Origin: Rhodocyclales bacterium
GTDB lineage: Bacteria; Pseudomonadota; Gammaproteobacteria; Burkholderiales; Rhodocyclaceae
Length of the DNA: 64,000 nucleotides
Direction of reading: 5' to 3'
Assembly (NCBI GenBank): GCA_016183655.1
Contig: JACPEH010000023.1
Span: forward strand, 124,001 to 188,000
The notes beneath the pieces were generated by a model, which did no database searches, was not told the DNA's origin, and saw only the letters and a program-made list of their open reading frames with translations. A program made the position numbers and the translations under genes. This document shows, piece by piece, positions 35,220-44,946 of the stretch (positions are counted from its first letter, which is position 1; the number at the start of each line of letters is the position of its first letter).

Positions 35220-37094
35220 ATGAGCGCACCCTCCAGCGGCCGCAGCGCCGGCCTGGCGCTGGCCGCCCTCGGCGTCGTCTATGGCGACATCGGCACCAGC
35301 CCCTTGTACACCATGAAGGAAGTCTTCGCCGGCGCCCATCACCCGGTGCCGATCAGCCCGGAGAACATCCTCGGCATCCTGTCGCTGATCCTGTGGTCGC
35401 TGCTGGTCGTCGTCGCGCTCAAATACGTGCTGTTCGTGATGCGCGCCGACAACAAGGGCGAGGGCGGCATCATGGCGCTGATGGCGCTGGTGCTCGGCAG
35501 CGTCAGGAACGGCGGCAACGCCGGCCTGCTGATGCTGCTCGGCCTGTTCGGCGCGGCGCTGTTCTACGGCGACAGCGTCATCACCCCGGCCATCTCGGTG
35601 CTGTCGGCGGTGGAGGGGCTGGAGATCGCGACGCCGGCATTCAAGCCCTACATCATCCCGATCTCGCTGACCGTGCTGCTGGCGCTGTTCGTCATGCAGA
35701 AGCACGGCACCTCGCAGGTCGGCAAGCTGTTCGGCCCGGTCATGGTGCTGTGGTTCGCCACCCTCGCCGTGATGGGCGCGGTGAACATCGCCGCGACGCC
35801 GGCGGTGGTGGCGGCGGTCGATCCGCGCCACGCCCTCGCCTTCTTCGCCGCCAATCCGCTGCTCGGCTATTTCTCGCTCGGCGCCGCGGTGCTGGCGCTG
35901 ACCGGCGGCGAGGCGCTCTACGCCGACATGGGACACTTCGGCCGGCGGCCGGTGCAGCTGGCGTGGTTCGGCCTGGTGCTGCCGGCACTGGTGCTCAACT
36001 ATTTCGGCCAGGGCGCCTTACTGCTGGCCGACCCGACGGGCATCGAAAACCCGTTCTACCGCATGGCGCCGGAATGGGCCTTGTACCCGCTCGTCGCGCT
36101 GGCCACGCTGGCCACGGTGATCGCTTCGCAGGCGGTCATTTCCGGCGCCTACTCGATCACCCGCCAGGCAATCCAGCTCGGTTACGCACCGCGCATGGAC
36201 GTGCAGCAGACCTCGCAGCGGGAGATCGGCCAGATCTACCTGCCGGGCGTCAACTGGGCGCTGCTCGTCGCCGTCGCCGCGCTGATCCTCGGCTTCGGCA
36301 GCTCGTCGAACCTGGCGGCAGCCTACGGCATCGCCGTCACCGGCACGATGGTCATCACCACGCTGCTCGCCTACGTCGTCGTGCGCCGCATCTGGGGCTG
36401 GTCACTGCTGCCCAGCCTGGCCGTAGCCGGCACCTTCCTCGCCGTCGACCTTGCCTACTTCTCGGCCAATCTGGTCAAGGTCATGGAAGGAGGCTGGTTC
36501 CCGCTGGTCCTCGGCGCCGGCATCTTCGTGCTGATGACGACCTGGAAACGCGGCCGCCAGTTGCTGCACGACCGTCTGGCCGGCGACTCGCTGCCGCTCA
36601 AGGAATTTATCGACAGCATCGGCGACGGCACGGTACCGACCGTTCCCGGCACCGCCGTCTTCCTGACGCCGACGCCGGCAACGACGCCGCATGCGCTGTT
36701 GCACAGCATCAAGCATTTCAAATGCCTGCACGAGCGCATCGTCATCGTCTCGGTGCAGATCTTCGACGTCCCCTACGTCCCCGAGATCGACCGCGTCGAA
36801 GTGCGCAAGCTGGGAGACAGCATCTGGAGCGTCAGCGTTCAATACGGATTCAAGGACGAACCGGACATCCCGGCGGCGCTGGTCTTGTGCGCCGAGGTCG
36901 GATTGCAGATCGAGCTGATGGACACCTCGTTCTTCCTCGGCCGCGAGACGCTCTTCCCGCGCCTCGGCTCGGGGATGGCGCTGTGGCGCGAGAAGCTGTT
37001 CATCGCCATGTTCCGTAACGCCGACAGCGCCGCGGGCTATTTCCATCTGCCGCCCAACCGCGTGGTCGAACTCGGCACGCAGATCGTGCTCTAG
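35220..37094 (+). CDS. kup: KUP-family potassium transporter
   Basis: 624 aa; ALAALGVVYGDIGTSPLYTMKEVF; ADNKGEGGIMALMAL; ends VVELGTQIVL. Confidence 0.96.
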   Translation: MSAPSSGRSAGLALAALGVVYGDIGTSPLYTMKEVFAGAHHPVPISPENILGILSLILWSLLVVVALKYVLFVMRADNKGEGGIMALMALVLGSVRNGGNAGLLMLLGLFGAALFYGDSVITPAISVLSAVEGLEIATPAFKPYIIPISLTVLLALFVMQKHGTSQVGKLFGPVMVLWFATLAVMGAVNIAATPAVVAAVDPRHALAFFAANPLLGYFSLGAAVLALTGGEALYADMGHFGRRPVQLAWFGLVLPALVLNYFGQGALLLADPTGIENPFYRMAPEWALYPLVALATLATVIASQAVISGAYSITRQAIQLGYAPRMDVQQTSQREIGQIYLPGVNWALLVAVAALILGFGSSSNLAAAYGIAVTGTMVITTLLAYVVVRRIWGWSLLPSLAVAGTFLAVDLAYFSANLVKVMEGGWFPLVLGAGIFVLMTTWKRGRQLLHDRLAGDSLPLKEFIDSIGDGTVPTVPGTAVFLTPTPATTPHALLHSIKHFKCLHERIVIVSVQIFDVPYVPEIDRVEVRKLGDSIWSVSVQYGFKDEPDIPAALVLCAEVGLQIELMDTSFFLGRETLFPRLGSGMALWREKLFIAMFRNADSAAGYFHLPPNRVVELGTQIVL

Positions 37095-37103
37095 TCGACG
37101 CGC

Positions 37104-37311
37104 TTGCACCGCCGGGCACGCCGGCGCCCCCTTGAGCAAAGCCGGAACCGCGCGGGAAGAGGCCGCATCGCCCGTCAGTCCCGGGTCAGCGGGTACCGAT
37201 ATAAAGGGACCGTGACGCCCTTACGAACTCCCGGCTCTCTCCTCCAGACGGGCTACGGCCCCCGGCTCCGCGAGGGCGTCACCCCCTCCCCTCGCGTTCT
37301 TGCACCCGCGC
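37104..37311. other. GC-rich intergenic region with long-range stem-loop potential between convergent kup genes
   Basis: GTGACGCCCT (37212-37221) pairs with AGGGCGTCAC (37273-37282); additional gtccc/gggac pairing just upstream. Confidence 0.45.
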
Positions 37312-39192
37312 TCAGAGGACGATCTGCGTGCCGAGTTCGACCACCCGGTTGGACGGGATCTTGAAGAAGGCCGTGGCACTGCCGGCGTTGCGGAACATGG
37401 CGACGAACAGCTTCTCGCGCCACAGTGCCATCTCCGAACCGAGGCGCGGAATCAGCGTCTCGCGGCCGAGGAAGAACGAGGTGTCCATCATTTCCACCGC
37501 CAGCCCGGCCTCGGCGCAGAGCGCCAGCGCCGCCGGGATGTCCGGCTCGTCCTTGAAGCCGTACTGGACGATGACGCGGTAGAAGTCGCCCTTCAGCTTG
37601 TGCACCTCGACGCGGTCGATCTCCGGCACATACGGCGTGTCGAAGACCTGCACCGAGACGAGCACGACGCGCTCGTGCAGCACCTTGTTGTGCATCAGGT
37701 TGTGCATCAGCGCGTGCGGCACACCGTTCGGGTCGGCGTTCATGAACACCGAGGTGCCTGGCACGCGCGTCGGCATGCCGGCGAGCAGCGCGTCGATGAA
37801 TGAATCAAGATGGATCGCCTCGCTCTGCAGGCGGTCGCTGAGCAGCTGGCGGCCACGCTTCCAGGTGGTCATCAGCACGAACACGGCGGCGCCGGCGACC
37901 AGCGGGAACCAGCCGCCGTCGGGAATCTTCAGGATGTTGGCGGCGAGGAAGACCAACTCAACCGAGAGGAAGGCGGCAAACAGCGCGACCGCCTTGTTCC
38001 ACCCCCAGCCCCAGACCTTGGCGACGACCACCGTCGCCAGCAGCGAGGTGATCACCATGTCGCCGGTGACGGCGATGCCGTAGGCTGCCGCCAAATTGTT
38101 CGATGACTTGAAGCCGAGCACGAGGATCACCACGGCGAGCAGCAGGCCCCAGTTGACCGCCGGCAGGTAGATCTGCCCCTGCTCCTTCTCCGAGGTGTGC
38201 TGCACTTCCATGCGCGGCATGAAACCGAGCTGCATGGCCTGGCGCGAGATCGAGAAGGCGCCCGAGATCACCGCCTGCGAGGCGATGATGGTAGCTACCG
38301 TGGCCAGCCCGACCAGCGGCAGCAGCGCCCAGTCGGGGGCCGACAGGTAGAACGGATTCTGCACGGTGTCCGGGTTCGCCAGGATCAACGCGCCCTGGCC
38401 GAAATAATTGAGCACCAGCGAGGGCAGCACGAAGCCGTACCAGGCGAGCTGGATCGGCTTGCGGCCGAAGTGCCCCATGTCCGCATAGAGCGCCTCGGCG
38501 CCGGTCACGGCGAGGACGACGTTGCCCATCGCCACCAGCGCCATGGCCTTGTTGGTGGCCAGGAATTCCAGCGCGTAGAGCGGGTTGAGCGCGAGCAGCA
38601 CGTGCGGGTTGTCGGCGATGTTGTAGAGCCCGAGGCCGGCCAACGTCGAGAACCAGACGATCATGACCGGGCCGAACAGCGCGCCGACGCGGGCGGTGCC
38701 GCGCTTCTGCATATAGAAGAGCGCGAAGAGGACGACCAGCGTCACCGGGATGACGAAGGACTTCATCGCCGGCGCCACGATCTCCAGCCCCTCGACCGCG
38801 GACAGCACCGAGATCGCCGGCGTCACCATGCCGTCGCCGTAGAACATCGCGGCGCCGAGGATGCCGATGATGGTGATGATCTTCAGCCGCCGCGGGTTGC
38901 CCTGCGCATCGTGCAGCGCCAGCGCGATCAGCGCCATGATGCCGCCCTCGCCGCGGTTGTCGGCGCGCATGATGATCGCCACGTACTTGAGCGAGACGAC
39001 GATGATCAGCGCCCAGAAGAAGGCCGACAGGCTGCCCAGGACGTTGTCGTCAGTGAGCGGGATCGGGTGGTTGCCGGCGAAGACTTCCTTCATCGCGTAC
39101 AGCGGGCTGGTGCCGATGTCGCCGTAGACGACGCCGAGCGCGGCCAGCGCCAGTGCGGGCACGGCGGTTTTTGCGGCAGAGTGGCTTTGCAT
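37312..39192 (-). CDS. kup: KUP-family potassium transporter (second copy)
   Basis: 626 aa; ALALAALGVVYGDIGTSPLYAMKEVFAGNHPIPL; ends VVELGTQIVL; clear paralog of 35220..37094. Confidence 0.96.
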   Translation of the reverse strand: MQSHSAAKTAVPALALAALGVVYGDIGTSPLYAMKEVFAGNHPIPLTDDNVLGSLSAFFWALIIVVSLKYVAIIMRADNRGEGGIMALIALALHDAQGNPRRLKIITIIGILGAAMFYGDGMVTPAISVLSAVEGLEIVAPAMKSFVIPVTLVVLFALFYMQKRGTARVGALFGPVMIVWFSTLAGLGLYNIADNPHVLLALNPLYALEFLATNKAMALVAMGNVVLAVTGAEALYADMGHFGRKPIQLAWYGFVLPSLVLNYFGQGALILANPDTVQNPFYLSAPDWALLPLVGLATVATIIASQAVISGAFSISRQAMQLGFMPRMEVQHTSEKEQGQIYLPAVNWGLLLAVVILVLGFKSSNNLAAAYGIAVTGDMVITSLLATVVVAKVWGWGWNKAVALFAAFLSVELVFLAANILKIPDGGWFPLVAGAAVFVLMTTWKRGRQLLSDRLQSEAIHLDSFIDALLAGMPTRVPGTSVFMNADPNGVPHALMHNLMHNKVLHERVVLVSVQVFDTPYVPEIDRVEVHKLKGDFYRVIVQYGFKDEPDIPAALALCAEAGLAVEMMDTSFFLGRETLIPRLGSEMALWREKLFVAMFRNAGSATAFFKIPSNRVVELGTQIVL

Positions 39193-39626
39193 TGGGAGGA
39201 TTCCGGAGCGGAACGAACGCTCAGCCGTGCCGCGCGGCGGTTCGTCCGGCGGCGGCCGGCGCGCGCGCGCAGGCGGGGGCGCGACCGTGCCGATCCCGCG
39301 CCGCCTGCACGAAAAGTTCGAAGCTGTTGAGCCTGTTCATTGGAAACCCCTGCCCGTATCCCGGTCTGCTTTGTTGCGCCGCGGCAATTCTGCATCAAAT
39401 CGGCCCGAACGTGGACACAAGTCGTTACAGATTTTTTCGGATTCTGGTGGCAGTCGGCAACGGGGGATGCCGCCGTTTCCGCCTGCCGCGCCGGGAGCAC
39501 CCCGGGTCCCCGCAGACACTGGATGCGCGCCGGCATTCCCTTTAATATTGGCGCACTCTCGCCGCACCGGGCATCCGGCGCGACACCGCCGCCCCCGTTC
39601 CCGGACGCCCCCAGCCGAACAAGCCC

Positions 39627-41324
39627 ATGTCCCTGACGCGTATCCGCCACAAGATGCTGGCCGTAGTCGGGCTGACCGCCGCGCTGGGCTTCGTCACCTC
39701 CGCCTACTACTACGTCTCCCATCAGGAGAAGGCGCTGCTGGCGCAGAACGAGCAGACCATGATCCGTCTCGCGGAGAGCGTCAGCCAGGGCCTGCAGAGC
39801 GTCATGCTGGCGGGCTCGGCCGACATCGCGCAGGCCTTCGCCGACAACCTGAAGAAGATCGCCGAGGTGTCCGAATTCCGCATCATGCGCGCCAACGGCG
39901 ACGAGGCCTTCCGCGACAACCAGACCATCGACGAGGTCAACCGGCGACGCGGCGAGGAGCTTTTCTGGCCGCGCGACGAGGAGAAGCGCGTGTCCATCCT
40001 GCCGGCGGACAACGCCAACCTGCGGCAGGTCCTGCACACGAACAAGTCGCTGATGCTCTACGACCGCGCCACCCCGGAGCGCTCGACGCTGACCTTCATG
40101 CTGCCGGTGCCGAATTCGGAGCAGTGCTACAAGTGCCACGGCAGCAAGAGCAACATCCGCGGCGTGGTGATGCTGACCACCTCGCTGGCGCGGGTCGAGC
40201 GCGACATCCTGAAGACCCGCCAGAACGTCGTCCTCCTTCTCGGCGGCGCCCTGATGCTGACCATGCTGCTGACCGGCTACACGCTGGGCCGCGCCGTGAT
40301 CCGCCCGATCGAGAAGGCAACGACGGCGATGCAGGCGGTCTCCGGCGGCAACCTCGACTCGCACATGAAAGTCGGCAGCGGCGACGAGATGGGGCAGATG
40401 GCATCGAGCTTCAACCTGATGACCGAAGAACTGCGCCGCACCTACGCCAGCCTGCGCCGTGAGCAGAACAAGCTGACGACGATCATCCAGAGTTCGAGCG
40501 AAGGCATCGTCGTCACCGACAGCGAGGATCGCATCGTGCTGGTCAACCCGGCGGCGGCGGCGCTGCTCGGCAAGTCGGAAACGGAGATCGCGCGCGAGGG
40601 CTTCCTCGGCCTCTTCGACGCGCCCGAGGAGATCGCCATCTGGCTCACCGCCGGCGACCGTTCCGGGCCGCACATGAAGATCCGTGGCGGGCGGCACCTG
40701 CGCGTCTTCGTCAACACCATCCGCCACGGCGACGGCGATGTGCTCGGCAGCGTCGCCCAGATCCGCGACATGACCGAGGAACTCCAACTCGAAGGCGAAC
40801 TGCGCCGCCTGTCGACCACCGACGGGCTGACCGGCCTGTACAACCGGCGCCACCTCGAAAACACGCTGCGCAACGAACTCGACCGCGCCCGCCGCACCCG
40901 CCAACCGCTGGCGATCGTGATGTTCGACGTCGACCACTTCAAGCGCTTCAACGACACCTATGGCCACGACCAGGGCGACCGCGTGCTGCAGGCGGTGGCC
41001 GACACGATGCGCGCCAACCTGCGCGAACCCGATGTCCCCTGCCGCTACGGCGGCGAGGAATTCCTGCTGATCCTGCCGGCAACGGCGCAGGCGACCGCCG
41101 TCGACATGGCGGAGCAACTGCGCGCCGCGGTGGAAGCGATGGCGGTGGACGACCTGCGGGTGACGATCAGCCTCGGCGTCGCGAGCACGCCGGAAATCGA
41201 CACGACGATCCCCGACACGCTGATCGCCGCCGCCGACGCGGCCCTCTATCGCGCCAAGGAAGGCGGCCGCAACCGCGTTTCGGTGGCCGGCGTGACGGGA
41301 GTATCGGGAGGCGCCCCGACATGA
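39627..41324 (+). CDS. Diguanylate cyclase with periplasmic c-heme (DUF3365/Tll0287-like) sensor, HAMP and PAS
   Basis: N-terminal TM, CYKCH heme motif at 40125-40139, HAMP, PAS, GGDEF domain with GGEEF and RxxD (REPD) I-site. Confidence 0.93.
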   Translation: MSLTRIRHKMLAVVGLTAALGFVTSAYYYVSHQEKALLAQNEQTMIRLAESVSQGLQSVMLAGSADIAQAFADNLKKIAEVSEFRIMRANGDEAFRDNQTIDEVNRRRGEELFWPRDEEKRVSILPADNANLRQVLHTNKSLMLYDRATPERSTLTFMLPVPNSEQCYKCHGSKSNIRGVVMLTTSLARVERDILKTRQNVVLLLGGALMLTMLLTGYTLGRAVIRPIEKATTAMQAVSGGNLDSHMKVGSGDEMGQMASSFNLMTEELRRTYASLRREQNKLTTIIQSSSEGIVVTDSEDRIVLVNPAAAALLGKSETEIAREGFLGLFDAPEEIAIWLTAGDRSGPHMKIRGGRHLRVFVNTIRHGDGDVLGSVAQIRDMTEELQLEGELRRLSTTDGLTGLYNRRHLENTLRNELDRARRTRQPLAIVMFDVDHFKRFNDTYGHDQGDRVLQAVADTMRANLREPDVPCRYGGEEFLLILPATAQATAVDMAEQLRAAVEAMAVDDLRVTISLGVASTPEIDTTIPDTLIAAADAALYRAKEGGRNRVSVAGVTGVSGGAPT

Positions 41325-43030
41325 CCATCCACCGCCTGCGCCACAAGGTCCTGCTGCTGCTCATGCTGACGATGTCGCTGGGCTTCACCGGCACCGCGTT
41401 CTTCTACATGCACTCGGCGGAGCAGTCGGTCCACGCCGAGAACGAGCGTTCGCTGCACAAGCTGACCGAATCGATCATCACGGTGATCCATACGGTGATG
41501 CTCGACAACCACGCCGAGATCATGCGCGAGTACATCCCTCGCCTGCGCGGCGTCGAGGGACTGGCGGACTTCCGCATCCTGCGCCGCGACGGCACCGACG
41601 CCTTCGTCGACAACCGCACCATCGCGTCGGTCAACGCGCTGCTTGGCGAGGAAGCCTTCCCGCGCCGGCGCAGCGTCCCCAACCCGCCGCAGTTCGACCC
41701 ACGGCATCCGGCCTTCGTCCGTGCGCTGACCGGCGAGGAAGCGGTCACGCTGTTCGAGACCGGCAAGGGCGGCGAACGCCTGCTGCGCTTCCTCGACCCG
41801 ATCGAATCCTCGCCGAAATGCTTCCGCTGCCACGGACGCGAGAGCGGGCCGCGCGGCGTGGTGATGGTCGTCACTTCGCTGGCGGCGATGGAGCGCAACA
41901 TCCAGCAGGTCCGTTTCGAATCCTTCTCGCTGCTGGCCGTCAGCCTGGTGATCACGATGCTGCTCACCGGCTACATGCTCGGCCGCACCATCGTCCGCCC
42001 GATCGAAACGGTGACGCGGGCGCTGAGCCGGATCTCCTCCGGCGACTTCACGCACAACGTTGCCGTGCACGGCAACGACGAGATCGGCCACCTCGCCGCC
42101 GGCTTCAACGCGATGACCAGCGAACTGCGCTCGACCTACGACCACATGCAGCGCGAGGGCGACAAGCTGCGCACCATCGTCGAAGGCGCGCAGACGGCGG
42201 TGATCGCCACCGACAGCAGCGGCAAGGTGGTCATCGTCAACCAGGCGGCGACCGAGTATCTGGGCAAGACCGCCGAGGAGATCGTCGCCGGCGGCATCGA
42301 GAACATCTTCGACAACCCGGCGACGATGCAGCATCTGCTCGCCCAGGACGACCAGTGGGAAAAGCCGCCGGAGCGGACGGTGAGCTACAAGGGCCGGGTT
42401 TTCCTCGTCTCCGCAGCGACCATCACCGACGAGGAAGGCGCCGTGATCGGCTCGGCGGCGCTGCTGCAGGACGTCACCGAGGAGAAGCGCCTGCTCGACG
42501 AGCTGCGCAAGCTGTCGACCACCGACGCGCTGACCGGCCTCTACAACCGGCGGCACCTCGACGCCACGCTGAAGCGCGAGATCGAGCGCAGCAAGCTGTC
42601 GCAGGTACCGCTGTCGGTGGTCCTCTTCGACGTCGACCATTTCAAGCGCTTCAACGACGAGCACGGGCACGACCAGGGCGATCGCGTGCTGCAGGCGGTC
42701 GGCGAGTGGATGCACCAGGTCACGCGCCAGTACGACACGCCATGCCGCTACGGCGGCGAGGAGTTCGTGCTGATCCTGCCGGCGACCACGCCGGAGACTG
42801 CCGTGCTGGTCGCGGAACGCCTGCGCAAGCTGGTCGAGTCGTCCGCCGTCGACGGCCTCTCGGTGACCATCAGCCTGGGCGTCGCGTGCACCGCCAGCCC
42901 CGGCCTGATCGCCCCGGAAGCGCTGATCGAGGCTGCCGACAGCGCGCTCTACCGCTCGAAGCACGGCGGCCGCAACCGCACCACGGCCTATGGCGAAACC
43001 GGAGCAGCGGAGGGAACGGCGCCGGCCTGA
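41321..43030 (+). CDS. Diguanylate cyclase, tandem paralog, c-heme sensor + HAMP + PAS + GGDEF
   Basis: CFRCH at 41819-41833; GGEEF; RQYD I-site; ATGA overlap with the preceding gene. Confidence 0.93.
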   Translation: MTIHRLRHKVLLLLMLTMSLGFTGTAFFYMHSAEQSVHAENERSLHKLTESIITVIHTVMLDNHAEIMREYIPRLRGVEGLADFRILRRDGTDAFVDNRTIASVNALLGEEAFPRRRSVPNPPQFDPRHPAFVRALTGEEAVTLFETGKGGERLLRFLDPIESSPKCFRCHGRESGPRGVVMVVTSLAAMERNIQQVRFESFSLLAVSLVITMLLTGYMLGRTIVRPIETVTRALSRISSGDFTHNVAVHGNDEIGHLAAGFNAMTSELRSTYDHMQREGDKLRTIVEGAQTAVIATDSSGKVVIVNQAATEYLGKTAEEIVAGGIENIFDNPATMQHLLAQDDQWEKPPERTVSYKGRVFLVSAATITDEEGAVIGSAALLQDVTEEKRLLDELRKLSTTDALTGLYNRRHLDATLKREIERSKLSQVPLSVVLFDVDHFKRFNDEHGHDQGDRVLQAVGEWMHQVTRQYDTPCRYGGEEFVLILPATTPETAVLVAERLRKLVESSAVDGLSVTISLGVACTASPGLIAPEALIEAADSALYRSKHGGRNRTTAYGETGAAEGTAPA

Positions 43031-43061
43031 GCACGGCCGGCGCGGTGACGGCGGAAAGCGT

Positions 43062-43973
43062 TCAGCGCACCGCGCCGAAGTCGAAGCGCAGCGGCTCGGA
43101 CACGCTCTTGTGCTCGTCGGAGGCGCGGTTGAAGACGGCGATCTGCCCGGTGATCTTGGCGCCGGGGGCGAACGGCCGGTCGTCGGCATGGCCGGTGTCG
43201 AGCTTGCGCGCCAGTTCGAGGTTCCAGAAGCCCCCTTTCCAGACGCCCTTCGCCTGCACGTCGGTCGTGCTGCCGGCCGCTTTCGGATTCAGCTCGAACG
43301 ACTCGATGCGCGCGGTGCCCTGCGTTTTCGGCGGCCGCACGGTCTTGTAGAGCGGGTCGCCGGCGTCGCGGTGCTTCTTGATATAGACCGTACCGACGCC
43401 CTGCACGGCGTATTCGGCGGCGTTCTCGATCTCGCGCGTCGCCACCTCGTGCAGCATGTCCTCGGCCAGGCCCTGCGCATTGGAGCGGCCGGCCGACCAC
43501 AGCCAGACGTCGACGCGATAGCTGTTGGCGGAGAGCATGCTGCGGTCGAACGTGCCGTCGAGATGCCAGCGCACGGCGAACATGTCGTCGCGCGCCTTGC
43601 CCTCGACATAGCGCCCGCCCGACCACTCCCAGCCGCGATACGCCGTGTCGGCGGCATCGTCCGGCCAGCGGGCGGCGAGGAAGAAGCGGCCGTCGGCGAC
43701 GCCGGCCTTCAGCTCGACGTTGATGGAACCGGTGTGGTTGCGATCCTCGCCGTCTAGGCCGAAGCGGGCGCGCGCCGACGGCAGCACCGCCGGATGGACC
43801 GCCACCCGGACCCAGCCGTCCTTGCCCCAGTCGGCCAGGTTGCCGTCGACCGCCGGCGCCTTTGCCAGCACGGCGACCGGAACAAGCTGCGGCGGATCGG
43901 GCTCGGCGGCGCCGACCACCGCCGGCAACAGCGCGCCGGCGAGCAGCGGGAGAAAGCCGGGCTTCGCCATCAT
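43062..43973 (-). CDS. Ethylbenzene dehydrogenase-related (gamma-subunit-like, heme-b binding) periplasmic protein
   Basis: Signal peptide; APAVDGNLADWGKDGWVRV; FFLAARWPDDAADTAYRGWEWSGG; DVWLWSAGRSNAQGLAEDM. Confidence 0.75.
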   Translation of the reverse strand: MMAKPGFLPLLAGALLPAVVGAAEPDPPQLVPVAVLAKAPAVDGNLADWGKDGWVRVAVHPAVLPSARARFGLDGEDRNHTGSINVELKAGVADGRFFLAARWPDDAADTAYRGWEWSGGRYVEGKARDDMFAVRWHLDGTFDRSMLSANSYRVDVWLWSAGRSNAQGLAEDMLHEVATREIENAAEYAVQGVGTVYIKKHRDAGDPLYKTVRPPKTQGTARIESFELNPKAAGSTTDVQAKGVWKGGFWNLELARKLDTGHADDRPFAPGAKITGQIAVFNRASDEHKSVSEPLRFDFGAVR

Positions 43974-44428
43974 TCGATGACCAGCTGGCCTTCCATGCCT
44001 TTTTCCCGGTGGTCGTCGATCGTGCAATAGACCGGGTAGGTGCCGGACTTGACCGGGACGAAGTAGAGGTCGAGCTGACCGCCCTTCTTCAGCACCTCGA
44101 AGGCGGTGAAGTACGGCGCCTTGGCCTCCGCCTGGCCATTGACCATGATCTTGCGCCAGGCAACGGCGCGGTTGAATTCCGGCGAGGTGAAGTAGTGATC
44201 CTTCTCGCCGACGTTCTTCAGTTCGACCTTGTAGGCCTTGCCGGCCTTGAAGCGCAGGTCTTCCGGCGTGTAGTGATGTTCCGACATCTCGACGGTGACG
44301 GTCGTCAGCGCCTTCCAGTCGGCCTTGTCGACATAGTCCTTGGCGTTTTCGATGTAGTCGGCGGCGACGGCGGACAGCGGCACGCCGGCAATCAGGCCGG
44401 CCAGCATGGCAGTACGGACAAGCTTCAT
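43970..44428 (-). CDS. Cupredoxin-domain periplasmic protein
   Basis: Start trimmed to MKLVRTAMLAGLIAGVPLSAVAADYIENAK; GKAYKVELKNVGEKDHYFTSPEF...SGTYPVYCTIDDHREKGMEGQLVIE. Confidence 0.85.
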   Translation of the reverse strand: MKLVRTAMLAGLIAGVPLSAVAADYIENAKDYVDKADWKALTTVTVEMSEHHYTPEDLRFKAGKAYKVELKNVGEKDHYFTSPEFNRAVAWRKIMVNGQAEAKAPYFTAFEVLKKGGQLDLYFVPVKSGTYPVYCTIDDHREKGMEGQLVIE

Positions 44429-44607
44429 GAAGCACCTCCAAAATGGTTGGCGCCTCTCCCCGGTTTTTGGTGTTGGTTGCTTTTCTATTGTTGGCCGCAA
44501 TGATGCCCGTCGCGCACCGGGCGGGCAAGCACCCAAACGTCCGGCCGTGCCAGCCGGCCGCGCTCTTGGTAGAGTGGACGGCCTGCGAACCCCCGCTGGA
44601 GCGAACC

Positions 44608-44925
44608 ATGACGCCCCCGATGTCCCGTTACGCCTTTTCGATCCTCGCCACGCTGCTTTGTTCCGGCGCTGCGCAAGCCCAGTCGATCATCCCCAAGCTC
44701 GACCAGGAGGGACGCAAGGGCGACATGGCCCGGCTGGCCAAGGAACAGGCGGTGGCCAAGTTCAACGCCGCCGACACCGACAAGGACGGCAAGCTGTCGA
44801 AGGACGAGGCCGGCAAGACCAGCCCCTACCTCGCCGAGAATTTCGACAAGCGCGACACCGACAAGGACGGCTTCCTCAGCTGGGAAGAGTATGTCGGCCA
44901 CGACCGCTGGCCGAAGGACAAGTGA
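44608..44925 (+). CDS. Secreted EF-hand calcium-binding protein
   Basis: Signal peptide; two EF-hands DTDKDGKLSKDE and DTDKDGFLSWEE. Confidence 0.88.
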   Translation: MTPPMSRYAFSILATLLCSGAAQAQSIIPKLDQEGRKGDMARLAKEQAVAKFNAADTDKDGKLSKDEAGKTSPYLAENFDKRDTDKDGFLSWEEYVGHDRWPKDK

Positions 44926-44946
44926 GACGACCGGACGCAGCAAGGA

